A DNA stretch of 64,000 nucleotides. Source: Tetraselmis striata. Lineage: Eukaryota > Chlorophyta > Chlorodendrophyceae > Chlorodendrales > Chlorodendraceae. The notes under the pieces are model-generated. The model was not told the DNA's origin, did not search any database, and saw only the letters and a list, made by a program, of their open reading frames with translations. The translations under genes were made by a program, and so were the position numbers. Below, piece by piece: positions 25,201 to 37,453 of this stretch; within the stretch, counting starts at the first letter, position 1, and every line of letters begins with the position of its first letter. Location of the stretch: contig VCJN01002289.1 of assembly GCA_006384855.1 (NCBI GenBank), positions 240,575 to 304,574 on the forward strand. The letters run 5' to 3'.

Positions 25201-25293
25201 ATGCTCCACACGGTGCAGGAGTACATGACACCCTCGTCGCCGGCAGCTGCCCTTGACGAGGACCTATCCTTGCCCAGCCCAATCGGCCCATGA
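19205..25293 (+). CDS. ZIP4: ZIP4/SPO22-like meiotic TPR protein
   Basis: The protein resembles ZIP4/SPO22 (TEX11 in mammals), a nuclear TPR scaffold of the ZMM group that promotes class I crossovers in meiosis. Supporting segments are IKLWNYCVAEANRWEK across the first splice and helical repeats such as VWRALGTHDEADTCCRKSYD. KALFLVKLF and the AELQWFATTAWNWAMHVW block fit too, the latter matching the family's W-F-x-N-x-W-N region. C-terminal TPRs include YEMAVGFLNASL. Exons: 19205-19408, 19809-20027, 20307-20783, 21232-21311, 21585-22002, 22311-about 22396, 22547-22771, 22980-23450, 23622-24031, 24174-24510, 24715-24831 (or 24843), 24979-25293. That gives about 1,120 aa, slightly longer than plant ZIP4. 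The junction after 22396 does not keep phase, so a donor or a small exon there is wrong. The family call rests on a few segments, so another SPO22-domain or TPR protein is possible. Confidence 0.7.
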
Positions 25294-27075
25294 CGGCCTG
25301 CATGAACGCCGTGCCGGCCAGGGTCACGGTACAACTGGAACAGCAGTGTCTGAATTCAATCGAATCCTCTGATGCTGCCTGCCACGTTAGTGCCCAGACC
25401 AAGCGTGTGACCCTAGGGATGGCGCTATCAAGCTAATTCGGCGCCGTGTCTGTCTACCTAATGCGTATGACATGAATATCGGCGATCCACCGATGCGCCG
25501 GTGCGTCCAATCTCATGCTATCTCATGCAGATGATGAGCGACGGCTCTTGTGAGAATTCTGCCTTCTGGCCTGTGACAGCAATGCTCTGTAATGATTATT
25601 TTGTTACAATATAGCAACACCGCCATATACGCTTAGCACCCACTGATACGACTACTTTGTCACTACCACTGCACGACACCTACTGATGTGTTTCGTTGGC
25701 GACGATACTCGGCATCCTCTCTACGCGGCCGGACGTTACACAGATCACAAAATAACGGCACATCTTTGCAGCTGCATTGACTCATCCCCGCCGCGCGCAT
25801 TGCGACCTGTCGCGATAGCAGCGACTAGTGCGCGTGGCGGGGTATTTAATGCACGTAGGTTGTAAAGATGAAGACATCTGTCGCTTTCGCCCATACGGGC
25901 ATCAAGTGGCTTAAATTGTCGCCCTCTGCCCGCGGGGTGCGCGGCGCGCAGGTTCGAATAATGATGTCGCAATTTCCGATGTTTCCGTAATTTTTTCCGT
26001 AATTACCGTAAGAACGCATCAACGCAACCATCGGGACGCAACGGCCAAAAACACATGTGCGCGCACCGCACTCCTGACGGGTTTGGCGACTACGGGTGCG
26101 GGTGCTGCGAGCCAAGGTAGAGTAGATAGCAGCACCGACAAATTGTAGCGACCAAGGATTGTTACATTGCGCCCCCCGCACGGGTTCAAGTATTTTCCAC
26201 TATTACGCGTTTGGCGGGCAAAACGCCTGTTCTCATCATCGCCGCGCACCGACGATATGATTCGGCCGATGTCCCGGGGCGAACTTTACTTTACTTCTAT
26301 GATTGCTGCTACCTCATGTAGCGAGTAATTAATAATATGATTGCCGCGGTACATACAGTTGAAGAATTATGAAACGTAATTGAAGCGGAAACGATGAGGG
26401 CTGGCACGCGCTCGCGACACATGACACGTGCGCGCTTCATGGACATGCGCATGCTGTAGCGCGAGTAGGGCGTCGAAATATCCCAGCTATCCCTAATTGT
26501 ACACCGCACACATTTTATGTAGCGCTAATAAATACTGTTTCATATGATGGCTGATATTACAAAACATTTCAAGCCCTGCTAATAAATGATGGATGAGAAT
26601 ATTGTGTTTTCCACCACTATGCGCCGCTGCATCCATTGCAAGACCCGGTTACATAAAAGTGGCTTTTCACGGCGCGGTAGCACAGTCAAGCAATGAATAC
26701 ATGAATTGCTGTTTAAACCTCAGTGCATGATACATAAACGGCTTTACACACGGCGGTTTACCCGCCCGACCATCGTAGTTAGGCACTTAACGGCATTATG
26801 GCCTTGTCCTCACGGCAATCCCGCCCGCCCATGCGCCCACAACATGGCGGGTGACCCAGCGGGGCCTCCGAGCCCCGCCGGGTTATTACCCGCCCTGGGC
26901 CTCACAAAGCCCTAGAAAGCATACTTGATGTCGCAGGGTAGTGGGTGGCTGTGAGCGGCATTGCGGCGGTGCGGCGGTCATCCGCCTATAAACGACCAGC
27001 ATTGCCGCCCGCAGCGTAACTCCACCCGACCCAGTCAACGACCCGACTGCCACCCTCCCACACCAGTGCCTAACC

Positions 27076-27597
27076 ATGGAAGGGGTGAACCTTGACTACG
27101 GTGCCGACGGCAGCGGCGTGGTGGGGTGGTCTCGGCAGGTTTTCGGTGGCGGCGAGTCGGACATGGGGCGAGAGGGGTCCCCAATGACAGCGGCCGGCGG
27201 GCAGCCACCGAATAATGGCGACACGCCTCCGAGCGGCCAGCGGAAACGCGGGTGCGGAGCCACACAGCCAGCGGCCGACAGAGCATGCAGCACCATCCGC
27301 ACTTCCAAATCCCATGCCGAGTGGGTGAGGCAGTTCGCGGAGGACAACCGGCTGCACCAACAAGTTGTGGTGGACCATGCGGTGGAGCTCCTGAAGAAGA
27401 AGGAGGGCAGCGGTGTCATGCGCAACCTCCCCGCAACCGACGTGCTGGTCCATGTCGTACGTCCCGGCATGAGCCGGGGTTGGAGGGCGGAAGCCCATAG
27501 CCGGGAGACTGTCTGGTTACATAGAAGTGAGCATGCCCGGAGCGCCGAACGCCTATATGGCTGGCGGCGCGATGCGGTGCCCGCGGCACGTGCGTAG
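27076..27597 (+). CDS. Hypothetical ORF, possible transposon exon
   Basis: This 173-codon frame is of no family I recognise. The N-terminal half is Gly/Ser/Pro-rich and looks disordered. Residues about 78-125 look structured: RTSKSHAEWVRQFAEDNRL, then a helix HQQVVVDHAVELLKKKEG. GTACGT directly after a valine codon near 27455 would make a good donor, so the real exon may end there. The last third plus 100 bases of downstream non-coding sequence is duplicated at 28026-28318, where that GT has become GC. This pattern suits a fragment of a mobile element more than a host gene. Confidence 0.3.
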   Translation: MEGVNLDYGADGSGVVGWSRQVFGGGESDMGREGSPMTAAGGQPPNNGDTPPSGQRKRGCGATQPAADRACSTIRTSKSHAEWVRQFAEDNRLHQQVVVDHAVELLKKKEGSGVMRNLPATDVLVHVVRPGMSRGWRAEAHSRETVWLHRSEHARSAERLYGWRRDAVPAARA

Positions 27598-27697
27598 CGC
27601 GGTGCTCGTACCACTCAAATATGTGCTAAAGTACTAATACGCATACCCTCGCTACATTGTCTGGTGTACATCAGTGACAGCAACACTGGTGTCAACA
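27413..27697 (+). repeat. Direct duplication, copy A
   Basis: Aligned with 28026-28318 from GTCATGCGCAACCTCCCC through ACCACTCAAATATGTGCTAA to GTGTCAACA. Most positions are identical, with small indels. About 330 bp of unrelated sequence lies between the copies. Confidence 0.85.
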
Positions 27698-28025
27698 TCC
27701 CCTCCCAATGTCGCCAGGGGATGCGTCAAGTAGGGGTTTCGGCTAGTCGCTAGTCGCTAGCCTAGAGAGGCAGCCCGCCATGCCCTGACCTCGGCGTGGA
27801 TCGGGGTAGGTTCTCTGGGGAGTATGACTGCGCTGGCTGTCGAGCAAATAAAAGTCGCGGGTGGCCACTTCTCCTTGGCGCTGGTGTGCCGAGCTTCGAG
27901 GCCCCTTCTGGCTGCGGTGGTCTCAGTTTTTACGTCCGGGCTTCCCGCCCAGACGGAATTCCTGCGAGATCTAGCGTCAGATCACTCTCACCAATGTCCG
28001 ACATAGGCTGTAGAGGGCCCATAAC

Positions 28026-28318
28026 CTGTCATGCGCAACCTCCCCACAACCGACGTGCTGGCCCATGTCGCACGTCCCGGCATGAGCCCGCCGGGCAGGT
28101 TGGGAGGCGGAAGCCCATAGCCGGAGAGTGACTGTCTGGTTACATAGAGGTGAGCATGCTGCCCGGAACGCCTATATTATGGCTGGCGCGATGCGGTGCC
28201 CGCGGCGCATGCGTAGCGCGGTGCTCGCACCACTCAAATATGTGCTAAAGCATTAACGCGCATACCCTAGCTACATTGTCTAGTTTACAACAGCGACAAC
28301 AACATTGGTAGTGTCAAC
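28026..28318 (+). repeat. Direct duplication, copy B
   Basis: This is the second copy of 27413-27697 in the same orientation. Indels destroy the reading frame of the ORF that overlaps copy A. Confidence 0.85.
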
Positions 28319-31072
28319 AAGCGGGGCTAACCCCCAACCCGATGGCCCCGAAGAGCCCTCCAATGAGGAGTACTCCCCGGTGCTCGTCATTGGCACTCTA
28401 GGGGCCACATCGCACGTAGCATACCTGGCACGGTCGCACAAGGCAGCATGGCGCGTGCGCCAAGGGGTTGGCCTGGTCAAACGGGCGGTAGTCGCGGCCG
28501 GCGCGCATGGCGAGAGCTAGTTGGCTGGTCCGATCTGACCACCGCCCGCCCGGCCGCCGCCCATCTGACCGTTATCGACCGCGAGGAATCCATTTCTAGG
28601 CAACCCAGGGCCAACTTGCCCCGTCCCGGTAGGGTCCATGAAGCCCGGGACGGTTTAGGTCCCAGTGGGTCGGAGGTCAGCGGACGAGGCAGGTAATGTT
28701 CGTTTCTGGGGAAATATTCCAAATATTGTCAGGCATATAACGTTCATAGTTCGTGTATATTATTCGTTATGTGAGAATACCCCGAAGACCCTGGCTCTGG
28801 GGCCCCCCTTTTATATGCGGCACTGTGGTTTAATCCTTACGTTGTATTTAGAACGCTGGTGATATCCAAGCTCCCGCGGAGCACTTGAATAGTTATATTG
28901 AAGTGCGTCGGAAAATTAACTTCGCGTATACTACGAATGTCGGTGCGGTTATACGAGGCTTGCTAGAGTGGAGCATTTTCTCCAGCAGTTTTTGTATTGT
29001 GTGCCCTCATAAACCGAAAGGGGACAAAAAGCTTTAAAATGTGCGAAATTTACGTGTCTTCGTATGGTAAAGCGTATCAGAAAAGATTTTAATCGTTGTT
29101 GTACGCGCATAATGTATGTGGCATTAAGTATGACTGCGTGGCGGATGCAACGCGAGGTGTGCGAGGCCAATGATCTATCGCATGTATGCACCCATGGTTA
29201 GCTGGTGTGATGACACGAATGAATGTTATAAAATTAGTAAAATGGTGGTTATCGGTAGCTTTCATTGCGCGGTATGATCGTGATAATTATGTACGCATAA
29301 TGGTGTTTACCTACTTCGACGAAACGACAAACCCAAGTTGTGTTAGTGCTGAGTTCGTATTTTTCGTAATTTTGATTGGTGTATATCATACGGCATATCG
29401 GAACAAGGCAATCACATTGTACACACACCGTTGGCGCCCATGTACATGCTGGTCGGGTTGCACTCACCGGTGGACCATTTATGTTCCGTTCACTGCATGA
29501 TCTTCCATCGCGATAGCAGCTCTCTCCCACCGTGCACTCACCCAGCACCCGGGCGTGTCCCTGAGCAGGAGGAGCAGCTAATCGCTAGTAATCGCCGCCG
29601 TACATGTGGGAGTAGGCACCTGAAGTGGTGTTCGATGAATTTGAATCGCTCGTCGTGGAGTTCACTGCAGCTGGGCGTGGTTCGCCATTTTACGGTACAT
29701 GTTTCTCGTCCCCTTGTTATCCCTCTCCGTCATCGCCAACACTACCTGCTTACTCAGCCATAGCCTGACTAGAATGGCAGCAACCACTGTCATTACCTAA
29801 TGTGTTTGGTCTGTTTCTTGGTTAGGACATGCACTGCTAGTTCTTCGGGATGTGTGTGGCGCATGGTCTTTCGCCGAGGGCGGGCACTGTGGCCCCCTAC
29901 GCGCACTCACCCAGCGCTCGCGCGCGTGTCCATGAGCAGGAGAACGGGCAATCCATATCGATCCATATCGCCACTCTGTCCATCACTCTTGAGAGACATG
30001 TGCAACGGCCCACACATGAGCTACGAAGGCACGGCACGTCACATGGTGACCATGAACGGGAGTGTGGCGTACGCCTACTCGTCGTGCGCTCCCTCCGACT
30101 TCTTTCACTTAAAATATACTCGATTCACCGAAATTTGCTGCGGTCATAACAGTGCAAAGACCATGGGCAAATGTCTTGTGCCAAATGCCTCAATGATTGG
30201 TGCTCGGCATTGAGTGTATTAGGACGAAAGGCCTGCGAAAATGGCATTCTTTAAACAATTCGTTCGTATGAATTCTTATTGTTTTAATGTTCCGTGTGCG
30301 GAAATTGGGGTATTTCTTTGAGTAGAAAATTCCACTCCCAAATTCATCTTATCGAGCATGCGACCATGTGTCTCTAGAGTGGACATGTTACATTATTGGA
30401 CATTATGCACTATTTGCAGGGCGGGCATATAATTTGGAGCGAAGAGTAACGAATGCAACGTCGGGTGGCATTGACTGTATATTTGCGAATTTTATTGCAC
30501 TTTGCAAGAACGACTGATGCCGCACTAGCAAGTTCGCAGAACATGGTACTGCCCGCGCTAGCGGTGAAATTGCACTTCGCATATTCTGTGGAGGAACATG
30601 TAATTCCGGTATAGTTCCGTTCGCAAAACACATATTATCCGTGGGCAGCACCATCTATGTTTGACAATGATGCGAAGAGTGTGGATGACATATGTTGTTC
30701 TCTATATTTCCATGCAACCTTCGTTGATATTGTGATCTTTCGTTGGGATCTATCAATTGACAGAGGACCGGGTCGGCCCGCGCCCCGAATTCCCGTCGTA
30801 TTCCCGCACCCCGGTTGCCGTCACTTTCCAACCGGCAAACAAGCGCTGCCAGCAGTTCTCTGTTGTCCAGCGTTCTCTTTTGGGTTCACATGGCCCCAGG
30901 ATCTTTATGTATTATTATGTCGAGCGAGCAACCTACGCGCGTTTTTGTACCTGGCCTGGGGTGCCCGTATTCTCTGACCGCCTGATGTAGTTACCACATG
31001 GAAAATAAATGATTATCTATCGTCAGCATAAATGAACATAAATCTAACAGCAAAATAAATGATTATCTAATT

Positions 31073-31122
31073 TTTTTGGTGATTGATTTACTGATATCGC
31101 CTTCTGCTGCTAGTTCATGTAA
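31073..31122 (+). repeat. Short dispersed repeat (with 48030)
   Basis: TTTTGGTGATT is followed by GATATCGCCTTCTGCTGCTA and TCATGTAA. The same blocks occur at 48030-48074 in the ATPase-TAM41 intergenic region, 17 kb away. Confidence 0.65.
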
Positions 31123-31987
31123 GTAATCTTATGTAGCGACTATGAGCAGCACATCCATCTATCTACCGGTACTGGTAATGGTAGCGCGTACATGTAGTGC
31201 AGACCTGCTGTGGCGAGATGGTCGGCTTGGTGGTGAGAAGTGAATTATTTACAAGGTGGTCTGCGCTGCGGTATGTAATCCTTACAACACAAAGATGCCA
31301 CGCCGGCGCTGTCAAGCGTGTCTGGTAATCTAGTCAGCAGTGCTAATGGGATTACGTAGGAGGGCATTTAGTGAGGTCGAGATCTAGGGTTGTTACCCTA
31401 ACATGATCTCCTCACAAGACCGAACAACCCCGTACTCGTTCGTACCGGCGTCTAATCATTACATAAGCACATATTAAGGTGAGTAGGTGACCGACGACTG
31501 GCTACCGCCGCGTACGGCACGACTGCCGCGAATAAATTCGCGAATATATCCTGCGCAGGGCCGCAGCTGCGGTACTTGCTATGCGTGGCAGTACTACAGT
31601 ACTGCTATACAGCCGGCACAGTACAGTGCCTAAAATTTTACTGCGGGAGTGCGGGGTTTCATGTAAACGTGTATATATCGCGGATAATAACGATGCAAAT
31701 CGCGCGCGATGTCTATCACCTATACGCAACGCTGCCTGTCATAGTCGTACCGTCGCAGTCTTAGGGACCTATCTACCCGCTCGTCACGCGCGCGTGACGC
31801 GGTTGCCATCGTTTACACAGCAGCCGCTTGAAAAGCCCATGTTAAACTCGCATTTCGTGTTCGCTCGCACTACCAGTGGCCATGAGGTGGAGCAAGAACC
31901 GCGACCAACAATCATCATAGAGACTACAAGCAGCCGAGCACCTTGATTCACTGGCAAGCTTCCATCAGTTTGAGCACGCTCGCCAAC

Positions 31988-34168
31988 ATGCCTGCGCTGG
32001 AGGGGCACCTGAAGTCGCTGTCGACCGCGGCGCCGGTGAACGACGAGCCGCAGAATCGCATCTTCCTATGGACAGCTCCTCGCTGCATCTCCACCGCGTT
32101 CGAGAGAAGCGTTATGGAAGTCGGAGGGGGTAAGCTGTTTCACGAGCCATACACGTCCTCCTACTACTTTGGGCCCGAGCGCATATCCAGGTATTGCACC
32201 AAATGCCCCCACTCGACGAGCCTGTTCGACCGACCGTTCGCCCTCGTCTCACCGCCCGGGAAGTTGAGCCGACGGCTGCGCCGACAGCACCGACTCTGAC
32301 GATTGGTCTCACACAGGAGATACGAGGACCAGGAACCAGACATGAACGAGAGCTACCGCGCCGTGACAGAACGTTTGACGGCTTCTTTCCCTGACAAAGA
32401 TCACGTCTTCGTGAAAGACATGGCATACGCCGTCCACGGAAGGTGGGGTCCATTAGGACGTAGCCCGGACTCGCCGGTGGTCCGGCGCTGCGGTCCCACT
32501 ACAAAAGTACCACGCCCTGAAAACGTTCTGGCCTCAGTGCCACATGGTGCAGCACCAACCTATTATGTAGACGAGGACCACGCGTCTAACATCCAGCAAA
32601 CCGGGAACGTACTTGCACCCGTTAGTCGCGCTGTATCTGCCGAGCCTTTCGCAACGCTGACGCCTCCTGCTAAGTGCTTAATCCGGCAACCGCCGCAACC
32701 CGTTTATATCACTGCTGCTTATGCCGGTCGCCCTTACCACTGCGATAGTATCTCCATATACATTGCCTTTTTTACAACAGAGGACTCCCAGGTGAGTGCC
32801 AGTACATGTGGTATGCTAACGCAATATATAGCATGTGGCTTAGCAGCCACCATCGGCGTGAGAACCATTCCGGGATATGTACACATTGCTGCGATATTGT
32901 CAGCAACAGCTGTCATCGCTGCAGCTGCTCTTTTTAGCGACCGAGCTGACATCGCGACACAAAAGCTATTCCTACAGCGATCATCTGGCAGCTCCTCTGC
33001 GTTTAGATGTCGCGTCAAACAATCTGCCGCGTCCCTGGCTGTGTTGGACTCCCATAGGTTTGAGCCACCACAACAGCTCACGCAAATAATGATCGCTGGT
33101 GAACTGTGATAACTCATGTGCAGTGACGCGACGGCAGCTCAGTGATTGTTCAAATTGCAATGCCGTTTTCTGACTATCGTTTCTATGCTTCCCTGCACAA
33201 CAATGCACGGCATGGCAGTCTACTCAACACGCAGTTTCCTGGCATCAATGACATTGTACATGCGATATCACCATCGCCATAGCCAAAACCACCACCACCG
33301 TGGCATTGTGTTGTCCCGTCGCAGCTCTCCCTGTGCCGCACCGCTACGGAGAAGAATACGCCGTCAGGCTTTAAGGCCAATGCGCTACCTGATATCAGGC
33401 ATCGTGGCGACTGTTAGACTCGTTGTGTACCTGTGAGGATTCACATGTTGCCCGTCGGCTGTTTCCCTGACCGTGGAGATTCCCCCCCTCCCCAAATTAC
33501 TTTGCGGCACAGGCACCACATGTTTCAGGAGGTCCCGGGGCTGAGCGGGTACCAGCACACTTTCCTGATCCGGCATCCCGCGAAGGCAGTCGCGTCCCTG
33601 TACAAGGCGTCACGCAACACCACCCTTACGGGGTGGACATATTTCGACGAGGCGGAGGCCGGTTTCCAGGACCTGTACGACCTCCATCAGGCAGTCTCGC
33701 GCGAAGGCCGGTGCAGCCCCGTCGTCGTCGACTGCGACGACGTGCTGGCTCAGCCAGAGGAGATGATGCAGGCCTACTGCAGGGCGGTGGGGCTCACATA
33801 CAAAGAAGGTGCGGCACCTTGCTCGCTCAGCATATGTGCGCACGGGGCAGAAACGCGTGCATCTGTGGGTGCTGTCTGATTAGCGAGCTGCCCGCGCCCC
33901 AATCTCAGGCCGTATGCTGACCACGCGTGCTGCTGGGAGTGCAGGCATGTCCAACTGGGAGCCTGGCAAGGGTCACCCCGACTGGAACGTGTGGGAGGGC
34001 TGGCACAACGGCGCGCTGCAAAGCAGCGGGTTCCAGAAGAAAGCCTCGGCTGAGCCAACGCACGCCCCGCACGACGTGCTGGCGTCACTGCCCCCGGAAG
34101 TCGCGGACCTGGTGGACCGCATGATGCCGCTGTACCAAGAGCTCCGCAGCGCCCGCCTCATGCCGTGA
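31988..34168 (+). CDS. Sulfotransferase-family protein
   Basis: This P-loop sulfotransferase-fold protein belongs to a family often seen in fungi, animals and algae. The substrate is unknown. The 5'-phosphosulfate-binding loop is WTAPRCISTAFERS (about residues 28-41). KLFHEPYTSSYYFGPER follows. The 3'-phosphate-binding region is HTFLIRHPAKAVASLYK, and the C-terminus has MSNWEPGKG and a WEGWH block typical of this group. Exons 31988-32190, 32317-32442, 33513-33808 and 33945-34168 have consistent phases and encode 282 aa, a normal length. All introns are GT-AG. The second intron (1.07 kb) holds no recognisable element. Cytosolic location is inferred, because no signal peptide or membrane segment is visible. 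Confidence 0.8.
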
Positions 34169-35362
34169 CAAACATGCCTGGAACGGCGTGCTCGCGAGAG
34201 GCTCAAATACGGCAGTGAAGGCGCTGCCTTGACCTGTCTCAACTAGCAGCAATCTGTAATACATAATACTCATACATTAACAATACAGAATCACACGTAG
34301 GCCGGACAAGATCCATAGTGTGGAGCCTCTGGACTCCGGGCGGACGGTTCTCGGCCTGCGCCTGCGGTGTGTCTGACTGCCTGTCTGGAAATTGATAGGT
34401 TTTAAAGCAGCTGTTCGGAACTGCCCTAGGGGTTACTGTGTGGCCACTGGATGGCAGTTGGGGATCAGAGGTGGTGGCGGCGGCCAGGGCGGCGCCGAAG
34501 AGAGCGCAGACACCGACACGCCACCCCCATTCTACCTGCATTACCGCCCCCAACGACGCAGCTGGTAGGCTGCGCGTCGCAGGTACATAATATTCTGTGG
34601 GCGGCGCAGCCCCGCGCTTCTATGACGATAAAGAAATGTGCGCCGTGGTTTCGGAGCATCCAGCAGCCCATGCGCGCCCGCGCGCCCCACTGATGTGCTC
34701 AGCACCGTCCGCACAAGTCGTCGCCAAGGCAAGCAGCCATAATATGGCCCGTCGACCCGCCCGAGCGCCAGCAGTCAGCGCAGGTTCTTCCGCCCCCCTG
34801 CCTCAGCAACACCTCATCGCAAGGCAGGCTCCGTGGTTCGAGAGTCTGAGCGATCGAAGTGAGACCCTCGTGTAGTCCGCGGAAGCTCGCCGGAGCCTCC
34901 AGCCGGCCGCGTCGGTTCGCTGTCAGTGCTGATCTGGCGTACCCGCTCCAGCCACCGACTCGCCTCGGCTCGCCCGACACCACCTCGGACACACGAAGGC
35001 GCGGCGTGGGGCGGGGCGTAGTTCCGGGAATTGCCTGGAGGACGGGTCTGCGCTAGGTAGGCCCATCTCGTCTGCCATCTCCCCGCACGTCTGTCCACTC
35101 GTGGATGTGTTGCAGTCTTCGGATCGGTCAGCGCGATGGCGCCCCCCGATGGCGGCGTCCACACCAGGGTCGGGCTGAACCTCCCTCATTTCAGCTACGC
35201 CTGAAACCCTTCTATGGTGGTCGCTCCGATGTTCGCGCTGGACTGAATGTCCAGAGTCAGGGTTCATCCCAGCCCTGGTCCAGACACCGCCAAGCTGGCG
35301 GGGGCAGCCCAGCTGCACGGGCGCGGTGACTGCGCCCGACTGGCCGCGGGCGCGCAGGCGCG
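34169..35362. promoter_or_regulatory. Intergenic, sulfotransferase to septin
   Basis: I recognise no gene in these 1.2 kb. A TGTAA motif lies about 86 bases downstream of the sulfotransferase stop (about 34254) and could be a polyadenylation signal of the chlorophyte type, but that motif is not seen consistently elsewhere. The final 400 bases are GC-rich and should hold the septin promoter and leader. Confidence 0.4.
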
Positions 35363-37412
35363 ATGGCGGGGGGAAGCGAGGGATCGTGGTCCGACGTGAC
35401 GGACGGGAGCCCTCAGCGCGGCGAAGCGGCGGAGCAGCGGGGCGGCCACGGCGGCGCAGGTGCGGCTGCCGCAGCTGGCACAGAAAAGCTGGCCCTGCGC
35501 AAGGCCGGCTGCTGACCCTCCGATTGGCATCCCCCCTCCCCCCCCCCCCCCCCCCTCCGGGCTTGATCAATTCCCTCTGGGTGCGGGTGCTTGTTTGTGA
35601 TGATCCGTTTGGCATGCAGAGGAGCAGTCACCCCCTCGCAACGGCCTGGGCGAGTCGGAGGGGGAGTCCGAGGGCGCGTCGCCGCAGGGGCGCGGGCTGT
35701 CGGAGGCGGAGCGCATGCAGGAGGACTGGCAGGACAGCCTGACCTACCAGGAGAACATCCTGCACGCACACCGCACCGCCCCCGAGGTACGCCCCAGCCT
35801 GTCTGCACCCCCCCCCCCCCCCCCCCTCCCCCCCCCCCTTCACCTCTGCTGCAGGTGCCCACGCCCCCACAAGAACCCCACATATAAGCCTCCAATTGGG
35901 CTTGTATGCGGCCTATAGGAACATTTGCTGTTGTGCCGCTTTACTTTCGCCCACATCTGCCCTCTCACAGGCCGGGCAGGGTCATACATGCAGTGCTCTA
36001 AGTACAGTGTCAGCACCCATACGCCCGCCACCTCGCACCATCTCTACCATCAGCGCCATCTGCACATTGACCCCCCCCCCCCCCCCTTTCACCGGTTGGC
36101 ATGCACTGGCTGGCCCCGGCAGGTGGAGGGGCGGTGGGAGGACCGGTGCCTGAAGATCATGGTGGTGGGCGAGTCCGGGCAGGGCAAGACCACCTTCATC
36201 CAGAACAGTGCGCCCTCCCCCCCCTCCCCCTGCTTCGTCCCGCTCCCCCGCCCGGCACTGACACGCGCCGCGCTTGTCGGGGCAGTGTTCATGGCGTACA
36301 TGGGGGAGCAGGCCGTGGCGATGGCGGACGGCAGCGTGACGAGCATGGCGGACTTTGTGGCCGACCCCGCGGCGCTGTGCACGTGCTTTACCGTGCCCAA
36401 CGAGGAGGAGCGCGTGCGATACCACTTCAGCGTGCAGGACACACCGGGTGCAGCCCCCCCCCCCCCCCCCCCCCCCCACTCTCCCCCCCCCTTTCACCTC
36501 CATCTCTAGCTGGATCTGACCCCCCCCCCCCCCCGGCGTGCCGTTCCCGCGCAGGCTACGGCGACGACCTCAACATCGCCAACAACATCCGCGTGATCGT
36601 GGACTACGTGGAGCAGTGCTGCGCCGCCTTCTATGCCGCCGAGGTGGAGCACGGCCGGCCGGACACCGCCGCCGCCGACTGCCGCGTGGACGTGTGCCTC
36701 TACTTTGCGGCGGCGCACCGCCTGAAGCCCGTCGACGTGCAGTTCATGGCCGCGCTCGCGCCGCACGTCGCCGTCATCCCCGTCATCGCCAAGGCGGACT
36801 GCATGACGACGGACGAGGTGGCCGCGTACCGCGCCGAGGTGGTCGCGCGCCTGGCCAACCCCGCCGCGGACGGCGTGCCGGAGCCCGTCGCCACGTTCGC
36901 CTTCTCCGACAGCGCCAAGCAGGCCGCCGGTGCGCGGCCGCAGCCAGCCCTCTCCGGGCCCGAGGGCTGCAACCCCCAAGACTGACCGTTCCATTACGAC
37001 TGCGCTTTGGGATTCACAATGTAGCGAGTATTGCCATTTAGGACCCCCCCTTCCCCCGCGGTCGCAAAAAGAGAAACCCTGCGCTTATCTTGCAGCCAAT
37101 AAGCCTACAATTATTGAACGTCTATTATTACATACCGTGCACTTAATTTTTTGGGTCCGCAGGGCCCAAAAATAGTCCACTGTTCCCAGGCTTTGCGTCC
37201 GAATACTAGTGCTGTATTCGTGCTGCATTTCAATTTGTCTCTCCGGTTTATTGTTATTTTTTCCTCTTCGCTGGACAAGGGGGGGGGGGGGGGTCGGAAA
37301 CGATATTTATCTGCAGACCGTTTGTGTTTGTTTGGTATTGGCTTAACAGTTTCCCCAACTGGGATGCCGTGGTGCCCTCCAACCACCTGCTGCACCAGGT
37401 AAGACTCTCTCC

Positions 37413-37453
<41 letters not shown>

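Larger units (their letters stand above)
25294..31987. other. Gene-poor 6.7-kb region
   Basis: This region is AT-richer than the flanks and lacks the donor-plus-C-run signature of genes. The only recognisable structures are a 0.29-kb direct duplication (27413 and 28026), one isolated ORF (27076-27597), a weakly repeated segment containing GCACTCACCCAGC (29530s and 29900s), and one copy of a short repeat shared with 48030 (31073-31122). Scattered short ORFs look random. It is probably old transposon debris. Confidence 0.5.

Noticed and set aside
30657-30990. Overlapping ORFs of about 80-106 codons
   Set aside because: Two frames are open but neither resembles a family, shows splice signals or shares the exon base composition of real genes here.
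37350-37398. Possible extra septin exon before 38031
   Set aside because: Phase would allow it with an alternative acceptor, but the peptide (VSPTGMPWCPPTTCCT) has no septin similarity, and direct joining gives a normal spacing to PPFAVV.
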